Source of the DNA: Chenopodium formosanum
Lineage: Eukaryota; Streptophyta; Magnoliopsida; Caryophyllales; Amaranthaceae
Reading direction: 5' to 3'
DNA: 64,000 nucleotides
NCBI GenBank assembly: GCA_024500155.1
Contig: CM044857.1
Coordinates: 44,535,001-44,599,000 of the forward strand
Shown: one piece after another, positions 1-10,823 of the stretch
How positions within the stretch are numbered: position 1 is the stretch's first letter
Layout: every line of letters starts with the position of its first letter
The notes under the pieces: model-generated
The model's database searches: none
Seen by the model: only the letters and a program-made list of their open reading frames with translations
What the model was told of the DNA's origin: nothing
Translations under genes and position numbers: made by a program

Positions 1-1
1 C

Positions 2-478
2 ACCACCGGGCTTGACAAGTGGTGTTAGAGGAGCACTAGCAATATACTCTCCTAGCTCCATAGGACATCTACCAGCAAGAAAGAGATTAACCACTCCGGA
101 AATAGAGTCAACCAACTCATCTGAGATAGCCACATCAGCACCACTCAAGCAATCCATAAGGTGTTGAGCACGTAAACCGTCCCTACCATAAGAATTGCCA
201 CGTGGAAAACTCATAATTCGATCCAAAACAACAGCAGGAGAAGCAATGAGATGAAGTTGATCAACAAGTATATCAGCAGGCAAGGAAGGAGCTGGAGAAG
301 TAGGGTATTTAGCCCGTAAATCCATGAGAGTGGCCTCATTGTAAGGAGCAACACTTGAAGAAAAAAGCAACAGTGGGACCACAATAAGAGAAGTTTTAGT
401 AAGACCACTACCACTTCCATCTTGACAGCCACTAAGACCCACAAAGGGACAATGAAACTTCAAATTGGCTGCCGCCAT
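2..478 (-). CDS. Non-LTR (LINE-like) reverse-transcriptase protein, N-terminal part, runs off the window edge
   Basis: The minus strand is open from an ATG at 478 to the window edge (about 159 codons, no stop). The middle reads FPRGNSYGRDGLRAQHLMD and the end reads LAGRCPMELGEYIASAPLTP followed by LVKPGG. This is the pattern just before and at the start of the reverse-transcriptase domain in plant LINE-derived proteins. The first 40 residues hold a Cys-rich stretch (CPFVGLSGC) that could be the start of a degenerate C2H2-like finger. Catalytic RT motifs would lie beyond position 1, so function cannot be judged. Assignment is by motif recognition only. Confidence 0.6.
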   Translation of the reverse strand, partial: MAAANLKFHCPFVGLSGCQDGSGSGLTKTSLIVVPLLLFSSSVAPYNEATLMDLRAKYPTSPAPSLPADILVDQLHLIASPAVVLDRIMSFPRGNSYGRDGLRAQHLMDCLSGADVAISDELVDSISGVVNLFLAGRCPMELGEYIASAPLTPLVKPGG

Positions 479-1230
479 AGCTACACACAACACCAAACTA
501 CAGCATAAACCACCCGCATGAAACCCCAAAAAAACCAAGGCATAACAACCAGCAAACTGCCCAAAGGCTAACACACCCAATTGCACCAAAAATACACCCA
601 ATACTGCACCAAAAACCTTGATAAACGGCAGAAGTATACGCTTGAAAAACACCCCTAATATACGTCTAAAGTTGACACACAACGACGCCGAAGACACCAG
701 AAAAAAGTGGCTGAAAAATAACACAAACGTGATCAGAAATGTTACCTCACCGCAGCCCAAAATTATGCTGCTGAACCTCGAGATACCAAACAGAACACTG
801 GCAGAAAACCGACCATGAAACAACTTGAAAACCCAGCCAGAAAATTGCGCAAAAAACCACCAGAATAGCGCTTGAAATGCGGACTGAAAACAGCACGATA
901 CACGCCTAAAACAGCCCGGAACACAACCCCAAAACGCTTGAAAACAACCAAAAAAGCGAAGCCAATATGACCTGATAAACCGTCACCGAAAAACAATCTC
1001 AAAAAGGTATGAAAAACGCCTTAAATACGCCCGCCAAGACTACACCTAATAACCCCGAACCCACCTGAATTCCGCCCGGAAACTGCACCAAAACACCTGA
1101 AAAACACCTGAATGCACAACCACCGAGTACCTGTTCGAGTCGGAAAAGCTACCCTAAATGCTAGAAAAATGACGTGGAAACCTATCCAACCCTGCCCTAG
1201 TCGCCCAAACGGGAGAGAAAATTTCAAACT
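479..1230. other. Non-coding spacer upstream of the LINE-like ORF
   Basis: No supportable gene. The plus strand is purine/C-biased with loosely repeated cttgaaaac-type words, which give only short accidental reading frames. It may be 5' leader of the LINE-like unit on the minus strand, but no promoter or element end is visible. Confidence 0.4.
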
Positions 1231-1257
1231 ATAATAAAATATTATTATTATTAATAA

Positions 1258-1299
<42 letters not shown>

Positions 1300-1790
1300 C
1301 ACCACCACCACCACCACCACCACCACCACCACCACCACCACCACCACCACCACTACCACCACCACCACCACCACCACCACCACCACCACCACTACTACTA
1401 CTACTACTATTAATATTATCGCATTATTATTATAACCATTAAATATTATTATTAAATATTAAATATTATTATTATTATTATTATTATTATTTTATTATTA
1501 TTAAAAATTAATAATTATTATTTTTATTATTAACATTAAAAACATTAACTATTTATTATAATTATTATTAAATATTTATTATTATTATAATTATTAAATA
1601 TTAATTATTTATTATTATTATATTATTAAATATTAATTTTTATTATTATTATTATTATTAAATGTTAATTATTTATTATTATTATTAAATATTAATTTAT
1701 TATTATTATTATTAATTTTTAATTATTTATTATTATTATTAAATATTAATTATTATTATTAAATAATTTAATATTAAATATTATTTTTAA
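1231..1790. repeat. Compound trinucleotide microsatellite (ACC/ACT)n then (ATT)n
   Basis: About 1257-1410 is an almost pure run of ACC and ACT triplets, followed by roughly 370 bases of ATT/TTA triplets with interruptions. The long poly-valine frame on the minus strand is only this repeat being read through and is not a gene. Confidence 0.95.
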
Positions 1791-1862
1791 GCAGGGCAGA
1801 TTGAAGCAAAGCAGAGTAGAGCAGAGTAGATTTTAGTAGAGCAGCTCTAAAGAACAGGGCCT
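1790..1862. repeat. Short purine-rich repeat ending in a TTAGGCCCTGTTCTTT-like terminus
   Basis: The plus strand repeats gcagagtaga words and ends aagaacagggcctaa. Read on minus this is TTA followed by GGCCCTGTTCTTT, which resembles a PIF/Harbinger (Tourist) MITE end with a TTA target site. I could not find the partner end. The Ty3/gypsy remnant stops right next to it, so it may mark the truncation point. Confidence 0.25.
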
Positions 1863-1865
1863 AAG

Positions 1866-3389
1866 CCTTCTAGCCTCGGCCACTATTGATAGTTGAACAC
1901 TTACGATTACAGCTTTATATTCAGCCTCATTATTTGTTGCTTTAAACTTGAACTTTAGAGCGTACTCAAATATGTTTCCATCTGGCGATGTGATCACTAT
2001 TCCGGCACCTGACTCACTTGTAGTAGCGGAGCCATCAACTGCTGCCTGCCAAATCCCTACTTCTTCTTACTCATCACTGTAAGAGGTTTCAATAATGAAG
2101 TCCGATAGAGCCTGTGCCTTTATGGATACCCTCGGTTTGTAATCTAACTCATACTCGAACAGCTCAATAGCCCATTTTAGCAGCCTACATGAAGTATCCA
2201 TCTTGCGGAGTGATTTTTCAAGTGGGTGATTTGTCAACAAGTATTGCATGAGCGTCAAAGTAGGGCTGCAACTTTTTCGCCGCAACAGCAACAGCGAATG
2301 CCATCTTCTCAATCACCGGACATCACTGTTCTGCTGCATTTAGAACATGACTTACGAAGTAAATCGGTATTTGTTGCTTCTTCCTTTCAACTAACAACAC
2401 TGCTGCCACCGTTTTGGGAGAAGCCGAAATATACAATTGTAACGGCTCTCTGCACTCTGGCCTTGCCACAGTTAGCAACGATATTAGATGATTTCTCCCC
2501 ACCTCTAGAGCGTCTGCTTGATCCTTTCCCTATTCAAATGTCTTATTTTGCTACAACGTCACAAAGAAAGGGAAGGCTTTCTCTGCCGACTTGCTGATGA
2601 ACCGAGTTAAGGCTGCCATCCTTCCTATGAGCCTTTGTATATCACGAATGGTTTTCGGCTGCTTCATTTCAAGTATCGCGTTTACTTTGTAAGGGTTTGC
2701 ATCAATACCCAGTTCACTCACCATGAATCCCAAAAAATTTCCCGACCGAACTCCAAACACACACTTCTCTAGGTTCAGCTTCATCTAATACCGTCGTAAA
2801 GTATCAAAGGTTTCTCTCAAATCTGCAATGTGATCTTTTTGAGCTCTGTTTTTCACTATGGTGTCATCTACATACACTTCTACATTCCGGCCTTTCTGCT
2901 TTTTAAATATTTTATCAACCAACTTCTGCTAAGTTGCTCCTGCATTTTTCACGCCGAATGACATTGCTCTATAACAGTAAACCCCAGCATCTGTTATAAA
3001 CTTCGTTTTGGCCCAATCTGACTTATCAAGACTAACCTGATGATAACCTGAAAACGCATCCAAGAAGCTAAGAATTGCATGACCTGAAGTGGAATCTACA
3101 AGTCTATCTATCCGGGGTAGAGGATAGCAGTCTTTGGGGCAGGCTTTATTCAAATTCGTGAAGTCTACACACATCCTCCATTTTCCAGTCGGCTTTCTCA
3201 CCATAACTACATTAGCCAGCCATTCGGGGTACGTACATGGCTCTATGAACCCAGCCGCTAGGAGTTTATTAACCTCGACTTGTATTACTTTAATTTTCTC
3301 TGTTAAGAAATTTCTCTTTTTTAGTGTTATCGGTCTGAGTTTTCTATCAACATTCAACTTGTGCACCATCACATTAGGGTGTATCCCCG
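1866..3389 (-). pseudogene. Ty3/gypsy pol remnant: reverse transcriptase and RNase H
   Basis: The minus strand encodes an RT stretch (3372-2929) with EPCTYPEWLANVVMVRKPTG, a DFTNLNKACPKD block and FLDAFSGYHQV. A YVDD catalytic motif lies near 2872-2861 and an FLGFMV block in 2784-2551. RNase H follows: DG near 2030 and NNEAEY near 1947-1930. An in-frame TAG lies just before the YVDD box (about 2933), another TAG near 2787, and there are frame changes between 2551 and 2312. It is therefore a pseudogene. The 5' side is cut from the protease segment by the solo LTR at 3390-5239. Confidence 0.85.
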
Positions 3390-5239
3390 TGTAGGGAATA
3401 TTTCAAGCCATTAACCCAAACTTGAACCCCACTGTGATCATACACTTAAGCATGGTGGCGTCGAAAGGGAAGGAAGCTAGAGCAAAATAGTCGCCAACAA
3501 GTTTTAGGAACTTGTAAACCGTTCACAAGGTGAAGATTACACCCCTTAACGATCCAGGAGATCGTCAACTCCAAAAGGTCTTGAACCAAATAGGGTTCGG
3601 GGATGAAGGTACAAATCCAACCTAAAAGAGATTGAACCTGCCCTAAATAGGCCTCTACTTTATTCTTCTCGTATTCATGTGCGCTTTCGGACTAACATGC
3701 AAACAATAGGTTAACCCTAAACCTGTTTAGCTATGTTGGTTGAACTTAATGCACAGATAAATCTATTATTGGCGATCACTTGAATTATAATCATATTAGC
3801 CCTAAACAAGATTATTAATTATCTTATTAAGCGTGATTACAAGTACAAATTCCCTTTAATCCTGCATAAAAGGCGTGATCAAGCAATAACAATAATCATC
3901 AAGCAACATAATAATCATAATAATCATAACAACAATAATTATAACAATAATAATCATGTTAAAGCATAATAATAGCAAGATCCTAGGCATGATACTAATA
4001 AGATTAATAAAAAATCCTAGCATGTCACTAAGCATTAAAGATCAAAGCTTTAAACCTAACATGGTACTAACATGATATTAGAAAAGAGTAAAAGGCACCC
4101 TAAACATGATACTAGAAAGCAACAGAAATATCCTAACATGATACTAGGAATTAAACAAATTTAAACATGCTTTCCACAAGAATAGAGCAACAAGATTACA
4201 TACTTTGATGCCTCGTACCTCTTTCTAATAACAAAATACACGCGTTAGTAAGTTCAAGGAAAACATAAAATCAAACAATCAAATCAAATAATTGAAATAG
4301 AGATTTGGGACCAAACACTCAGAAATTATAACCTTTCACGTCTAGGGCGAAAGCAAATTCGAACTTGGCTAGGTGTATCTAGATCTCGTGAATGCGGAAT
4401 TTTATTTGTGAAAAGCTAAAGAGATGAGAGCATAGAGAAATAGGTGATTGATGATGAGAATTGATGGATGTGGATAATGATTGTGGATTGTTGATGATTG
4501 ATGATTGTAGATGATTAAAAACAGAGGTTCAGGACCCTATTTATAAGAAAACAGTCCGAAAATAGGTAGAATTTGATAAGGAATAAAACTCCACTCTGTC
4601 GCCGCAAAACCGACTTTGTCGCCAGGTGACAAGCTCTATCGCGTGGCGACAGCCTGGACTCCTACGCGCTTTCAAACACGGAGTCCACTTATCAATCAAA
4701 ATTGACTTGTAAAGTCTGTATGAAAATCGAAATCGTATTTTTCATAAAATAATATTTTATTCCAAATAAAACTTATCAAAATCAAATTATTAATTCTAAT
4801 CTTATTAGGATTAAAGAGAACCTTCTAGAGAATTCTAAAAGACTATAATTAATTCTAATAACTTTAGGAATAATAATTAACATTAGGTCCTCCTCTAGAT
4901 CATTGGGCCGCATGTAAAGATCAAACCGAGCCCAGTTTAGTATTTTGGTCATAACTTCCTCATTATTCATCGGAATTGGGCTTATAATATATCGTTGGAA
5001 AGCTCTTTGCAAGCCCCATCCAACTACACTATTATTGGACCCTTGTCGTGGACTAAACTAAATTGGATTGGCTATTTTCATAAAATAGAGTTGTTTTCGA
5101 AAACAGAAAGAAAGAATTTTTAATAAAAACTAACCGCAACACGTGATCTTTAACACTTTCACCTCGTTCGATTATCATTCGACGCAAAAGGTATTCATCA
5201 CTGGGTTTGGATTTGGGGAGACACATTTGGGTGTCTACA
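3390..5239 (-). repeat. Solo LTR of family LTR-A (copy 1), inserted in gypsy pol
   Basis: A 1,850-bp unit that on minus begins TGTAGACACCCA and ends AATATTCCCTACA, a TG...CA LTR. Copies 38758-40971 and 50986-52854 share both ends and most of the body. Flanking 5-mers on plus are CCCCG (3385-3389) and TCCTG (5240-5244). They differ at two positions, but both are explained as decay of one 5-bp duplication, because the gypsy reading frame on the two sides joins at exactly this point. No internal retrotransposon sequence is attached, so it is a solo LTR. A TATA-like ctatttataag lies at 4537-4547 (minus TATA box). Confidence 0.88.
4537..4650 (-). promoter_or_regulatory. LTR-A copy 1 core promoter: GTCGC motif cluster and TATA box
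   Basis: On minus, a TATA box CTTATAAATAG (4547-4537) is preceded by a GC-rich patch at about 4597-4650 with GTCGC and its inverse GCGAC in several copies. The patch stands out in AT-rich surroundings and sits at the same place in the other two LTR-A copies. Promoter function is inferred from position. Confidence 0.55.
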
Positions 5240-5935
5240 TCCTGACATTTTATCTGCTGAGAAAGCAAAAAACATCTGCATTCTCCCGTAACAAACTGAT
5301 CAAATTGCAACTCATTTTCGAATCCTTGTCTACACCAACTTTCACCGTCCGGCTAGGATCAACTGGCCGAAGTTCAACCTGCACCGTTTCTCCTCCCGGT
5401 GCCGACCGTGGTACTGTTACCGGCCTTGTATCAAAGTTTGCCATTGATAAATCTCGCACTGACGACTCTTGGTCCCTTTTTAGGCTATTCACAACTGGAC
5501 TTTCTTGCACCGGATTCTTTAAAGCGGTCACATAACAGGAATTTGCCATTACCTGCCCTCCATGCACTTTCTCCACTTTCCCCAGATTTGACTCATACGC
5601 AATGGTGAGATGATAGGTTGACACCACTACCTGCACATCATGTATTATCGGTCTTCCGAGGATTGTATTATACGCCGATGGTACATCTACTACAAGGAAT
5701 TCTGCCATCACATCCTTTGCAGCTGCACCATCACCAAATCTGACTGGCAAGACAATGCTGTCTTCTAGCCTCACCGTTGAGTTATTAAACCCAATCACCG
5801 GGTAAGATACTTGTGTCAAATATTGCCAGCCTATCATCATCTCTTTGAATGCCTGCATAAATAGGACGTTTGCTGAATTGCCTCCATCCACCAAGACTCA
5901 CTTGATGTCGGCTTCGTTAATTGTTGTTATCAACC
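5240..5935 (-). pseudogene. Ty3/gypsy protease and linker remnant
   Basis: The minus frame 5894-5250 begins near VDGGNSANVLFMQAFKEM, the aspartic protease active-site region of Tat-type gypsy elements (usual form VDGGSSANVLF). It continues through YNTILGRPIIHD, a conserved retropepsin flap-side block. The frame ends in a stop just before the LTR-A insertion because of a one-base length change in a T run near 5272. The unshifted reading would carry on into the segment to the left of the solo LTR. The upstream start is lost in a frame change near 5900-5930. Confidence 0.8.
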
Positions 5936-7636
5936 TAAGGGATCTTCATGAGGGAATATGATTCCCCTAGCATCCTCTCTTGTAAACACCACATCAGGTA
6001 TGTCTGCCGGTCGAGGACGACTATTGGCATCTAACGCATTCACTATGTGGCGGTGCTCCGACAAATGCTTTCGTGCTCCACTTATTGTCCTTCCATGAAC
6101 TGGCCCACCAGTTATCACATCAATTTTCTTCCTTATCGACAATGGTGGTTGCCCACCGTCTCCCTGCCGGCTTATCTGAACCTGTTGCCTTTCGAGCCTT
6201 AATTCCTGTTGTTGTCGCTCTATCTGCCGATAAGACGGTTGCAGTTGAGTTTCTCCTAAGTGTAGATGGTATTGGGTTAAGTGCCCTTTTCTTATCAGCT
6301 CCTCAATATTATCCTTCAGCTGCGAACATTTCTCGGTATAATGTCTAACGTCACGGTGGAACATGCAGTACTTCTTTACTTCTCTCCCCTTGGCTTTCAT
6401 CGGTTCCAGCCTCGTCCAACCCCCGTTATTTTGATTTACAGAGTAGATTTCATCCCTCGGCGTATTCAGCGGAGTGTAGTTATTGTATCGGGCCGACGCT
6501 CTAGCTCCTCTAGGCTCTTGCCGACCTCCTCCTCCCCTTATCGGGGACTAGGCTCTCGGCTTTCCACTGCTCGAGGTTGTTCCTTCAGAAAAATGTTGTG
6601 CTTTCTCTGTTGGAGCAGCTCTACTACTTATCTTCATCAACTCTTCACTTTTAATGTAGCCATGAGCCTTGTTAAAGGCCACTGCCAATGTCGGCAGATT
6701 CTTCCTTGTCAAGTACCGTTTTAACTCTGAGTCATTCAAGCCATTCATCAATACCATAACCGCTATCTCCTGCTGCAACTTCGGTATGGTATTGGCCTCG
6801 TTGTTGAACCTTCTAAGGTAATCTCTCAGAGACTCATCCAGATTCTGCCATACCGCCATCAGTTTCCCCGAAATTCTCTGCCTAACACTATTACTAATGT
6901 ACTGCCCCACGAACATCACCGTTAGCCTCTAGAAGCTATCTACTATTCCGCTTCCAAGATTGTTAAACCAGTCCGTCGCTGCCCTAGTTAAGGTGGTCGG
7001 GAAGACCTTACACCAAACAGCTTCCGAATTGGTGTACAAGATCATGTTCCCTTCATAAGACGTTATGTACCTGCTCGGATCACCCCTTCCGTCATATCTG
7101 CAAGTCGGCATTTTAATCTTCTCAATTGGCTGATCCAAGATGTCTTGCGTAAATGGTGATGCCCTTAGCTAGACAACCGTTCGCACCACCCCCTGCCCTG
7201 TACTCTACGAACTTCTTTGCCGCTGATTTCTGGTTTTGACGGCACGGCTAGAGGACTGTGCCCCCGTTTCCTGGGTTGTACGCGTCCTTGACGGGCGCCC
7301 TTGTAAACCTGTTACATGATTAAACTGACTATCAAGATTTACGAATGGTACCCCTCCACTTCCTTGGGAAGTACCAATCTCGGCCTCCTTTCTTTTCTTA
7401 CTCAGAGCTGTCATCACTCTGGCTGCCATCTCCAAATCCTCTAGGGTGAATTTGACCATTGGATCTGCTACTACATTGACATTTCGTTCTGTGGTTATCG
7501 GCATATTGAACTAATTTCCTTCTAGAGTGTGGGTCTCGTCCTCTATCTCAACCTCTGGTTGTGCCACACCATTTCCAAGGTTAATTATTCTACTAGCTCC
7601 ATTGTTGCTTCCAAGTGTTTCCTTGTTTCCGGCCAT
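5930..7636 (-). pseudogene. Ty3/gypsy gag remnant
   Basis: On minus an ATG at 7636 opens a gag start (MAGNKETLGSNNG) that meets an in-frame TAG near 7511 and resumes at 7504. The retrotransposon gag domain follows: YDGRGDPSRYITSYE, AATDWFNNL, LRDYLRRFNNEANTI and a VLMNGLNDSELKRYL block, split by stops or frameshifts near 7140, 6925 and 6545. A Cys/His patch (KKYCMFHRDVRHYTEKC) at about 6375 is the zinc-binding region typical of this clade. Four or more lesions make it non-functional. Confidence 0.82.
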
Positions 7637-7683
7637 GGTTTTTCTGTGTAAGGTCTTTTAGATGATAGAAGTAATCACTTTCC

Positions 7684-7702
7684 CCTCCTTCTAGCGCTAA
7701 AT
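7684..7702 (-). promoter_or_regulatory. Ty3/gypsy primer-binding region
   Basis: On minus, directly after the LTR end, the sequence reads ATTTAGCGCTAGAAGGAGG. This is the position of the minus-strand primer-binding site, and its form recalls the GGCGC(C/T)-type primer sites of Tat elements. The primer tRNA is not assigned. Confidence 0.5.
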
Positions 7703-7880
7703 TGTTCCGGTTCAGATCCGACAACCCGTATCCGAGATCCGTGAAGACCCTATCGTCCACCTAAGAACCTACACAGGATATAAGGATCAGCTAACCCCGG
7801 GGTTCCGAGGATAACCACTCCGATGATAAAGTTAGAAAGTGTTTGAAAGAAAGAAGAGATGATATGATAAGAGAGAGAGG

Positions 7881-7923
<43 letters not shown>

Positions 7924-8182
7924 TAATAAATGCTACCTTTTAATTTGGATAATCCTACCTATTTATAATGACTTCAACTGCAAGGTGGTTGCATGCCATG
8001 CAAACCACTTTATGCCAAGTGTTGATTAACCAACGCCACGTGCTGATTTTTAAGAGGTGCAGATATTAATGTCGTTATGTGACGTTTCCGATATGGGTTT
8101 TATCATTATAAATCCGAACCTTGTTTAGACTGTAAACGAATAGATATCAGCACTGTACCAGATACCGATATCTCCCCATACA
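7703..8182 (-). repeat. 5' LTR of the Ty3/gypsy element (about 480 bp)
   Basis: On minus it begins TGTATGGGGAGATATCGG and ends GAACCGGAACA just before the primer-binding region. A TATA-like TTATAAATAG lies on minus near 7972-7963 and a CT/GA tract follows downstream. No partner LTR exists in the window because the element is truncated, so the outer end (8182) is inferred from the TG start. Confidence 0.55.
7871..7923. repeat. (GA)n microsatellite in the gypsy LTR
   Basis: About 53 bp of GA dinucleotides with few interruptions. On minus this is a CT tract shortly downstream of the LTR TATA box, in the leader of the transcript. Confidence 0.95.
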
Positions 8183-8425
8183 TAAACATATCTTACCTTG
8201 AATAATATCTTACCCTAAAATAGTAAAGTATATCCTAATAAAAATATTTTTTTTAAAAATAAAATAAATAAGTAAAACTCATCCTCAAAACTTCGCTTCA
8301 ATATAAACTTCAATGTTTCGTCAATGATTGATAGATTAAAAAATTTACAGATAGTGGCATGTGGTGGGCTAGGTGTGAATTAGTATTGTCCACTAACCAT
8401 ATACCAATCAATAACCTTGAACTAA
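8183..8425. other. AT-rich flank, no feature seen
   Basis: No gene, element end or RNA seen. It is AT-rich sequence between the gypsy LTR and the Helitron start. Confidence 0.5.
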
Positions 8426-10823
8426 TCTATAACTATACTAAAACAGAGGGCGCTCAAACAATGGCTCCACGTGTCACTTTCATATTAAAAAAATTCTAGC
8501 TCTTTTCCACTATCCTAAATAAAACAATTATTCACTAAATTTTCTAAGATCTTCTATTTCCTATAAATATTACGCATAATATAAAAAAAATATCATAGTT
8601 TAAATATGCTAAAATAATATTGATTGATTTTATATAATATTTTTTGCCAAAAACAATATAAATTTTATAGATCCTATGTAGAATATATTTTCATTATCCT
8701 TAAAGTAGAAAATTTCACAAGATTTTTGAATTATATATCAAACTATTGACAGATTGTTTATTTAGTAGTTAAAGTAGAAAATTTCACAAAATATTCCCAT
8801 ATATCAAATCATCATTGACGGATTGTTTAGTAGTTATTTTCCTCAAAGTAAAAAATGTCACAAAATTTTTTACCATACTTTATAATAGTATATAATACTT
8901 AATGTTGCCAAAATTTGATATTAAAAATTTTGTATGGGTTCTATACTTCCTTGGAAAATTAAATTTTGTTATATACTTTTTTTTTTTTTTTTTTTTTGGT
9001 TAACCAAATTTTGTACTATACTTGGCAAATTCCACTATCATACAAAATTTATGTATCCTATTATATACATCTATACATGTACGATGGATTGTTAAATTAG
9101 TATAACATAATATACATGACGAGTGTTACCATACTTACGATGATCTTTTTAGCAAAATCTTTACATTGTAATTTATATTATTAAATTACAAATAAAGCAA
9201 TCTATCTATATATGTAGTAAACAAAGGGCACACAAACTATATTTTGACACGCGTTTTTTATGGTTTAAAATATTCCTGCTGTACTTTCAACCCCTAAATA
9301 TATAAACTAAATCAAAGATTATATAATAAAAAAATATAAATATTTGCCAATTACCATAATATACCTCCTTTTTTAATATGATAATGCGTATGAAATGTGT
9401 GGCAGATATATCTCGGATTATACTTCCTTATAATATCATACATCAAATTATTTTTATTATCTTGAATATAATATTTGATTGATCTTGAAATTCTAGACAT
9501 CTTTTTATTTCAATAAAATTACGATTCTTTTTGACAAAAGATTTGTTCAGATTTATAAAAATATGTGTATGTCTAAAACCTTTTAAAACATGCAATTGCA
9601 TTTAAAACCAAAACTGATATTTGTCGCCTTAACTTTAAAAAAAAGTTACTTCATTTCTCACCCTTAAATAAAAGACTTTATTGTCTTAAAAAAAAGACTT
9701 TAATATAAAAATATCATTTTATTCATAAATCATGATAAGTTAAATAACTAATGAAATTTCAATACTTTTTCGTTAGCTATAAATGATTGTCAAAATATTT
9801 TGTCAAACTAGATACAAGAAGATTATGGTAATAGAATATATACTAAAAATTGATCTTTTGAGACCGATATTCATGTCTTAAAACAAAATTTATATCAGTT
9901 ATATATTATACACTTAATAAACAAATTTATTTTAATACAATCATTAGTTTATGATAACAAAATGAAATTATTTATTAAACATATTAAACATATTTGTTTA
10001 ATTATATCTGTATTTATGATAATAGTATAGATATTATTACTAATGGATATAATAAATTATCTTTTCATAACTAGATGGACAGTACAAGACTTGAATCCTA
10101 AAAAATTTATATTATTTTATTATGTTTTGGGTTACATACATTCGTTGTAGCTTGCTATTTACTGCCGCTTTACCCTTGAAGGGTGGGGGAAGGCGCGATT
10201 GGGGGGTTTTATGCGATGGGCTGGGGGAGGGAGTTATTAGGGATTTCAGGTTGGGGGTTTAGTGGTTTCAACGAGAAGGGGAGAGCGCGTAATGTCAGAG
10301 CGAAGGATAGGGTCTGGGCGCAGCAAGGTGGGGGCCGGGGACTTGGGCTGGTCTGATGAGAGCAGGGATGTCGGACATAGGTGGCGGTGGGGTTGTCTTG
10401 GGTTGAGGACTGGGTCTTCTGTTTTTATTTTTTTAAGGTTTTTTAAATTTATTTTCAACCAATTTGTGGTGATATGTATCACTTTAAAAAAAAACATCTT
10501 TAACGGGTTAAAACCGGCTCAGGCATTTGAGTGAATGACTTCCAAGTTCAAATTAATTAACAATAATTCAAAGTTGGGATTATTTTGAGCAAACAGCTAA
10601 AACTCCAAAAGTTGAGAATATTTTTACCTATTTTTCCTTGAATAAATAGGTACACATTATAATTGAGTATTCTGATAAATGGGTACACATTATTGTTATG
10701 CAATAATGAATAATATAGGCTGTTTTTACTATTGTGAATTATATTAATAACAATAGTTTTAAGTTTTGAAAGATTTAATATTTGAACTTTTAAAACCATG
10801 CAATTGCACGGGTTCTATACTAG
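8426..10823 (+). mobile_element. Helitron-like non-autonomous element (about 2.4 kb)
   Basis: It starts TCTATAACTATACTAAAAC after a host A and ends TGCACGGGTTCTATACTAG before a host T. This is the Helitron signature: 5' TC, 3' CTAG, insertion between A and T, no TIR. A palindrome (TGCAATTGCA) lies about 20 bp from the 3' end, where Helitrons have a hairpin. The same 5' end is shared by the elements at 13111 and 49698-50169. A second similar 5' end begins near 9197 and a broken 3' palindrome lies near 9590, so two copies may be nested. No Rep/helicase is encoded. Its 10170-10440 part is GC-rich and may be captured sequence. Confidence 0.65.

Larger units (their letters stand above)
1866..8182 (-). 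mobile_element. Ty3/gypsy retrotransposon, Tat-like, truncated and decayed
   Basis: Read on minus, the order is 5' LTR (8182-7703), primer-binding region, gag, protease, reverse transcriptase, RNase H. The remnant stops at about 1866, inside or just after RNase H, so the rest of RNase H, integrase and the 3' LTR are missing. Protease-RT-RNase H order and the RT and RNase H signatures identify Ty3/gypsy. The Tat-type assignment rests on the PHEDPL-to-VDGG protease context and on a primer-binding region of the TTTAGCGCTAGAAGGAGG type. Several stops and frameshifts plus a solo LTR insertion (3390-5239) show it is dead and old. Confidence 0.85.

Noticed and set aside
1021..1392. Long poly-valine reading frame on minus
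   Set aside because: It is the (ACC/ACT)n microsatellite translated; no coding evidence.
10246..10534. Overlapping frames of 83-90 codons on both strands
   Set aside because: GC-rich insert in a Helitron, no domain, no start context or partner exons.
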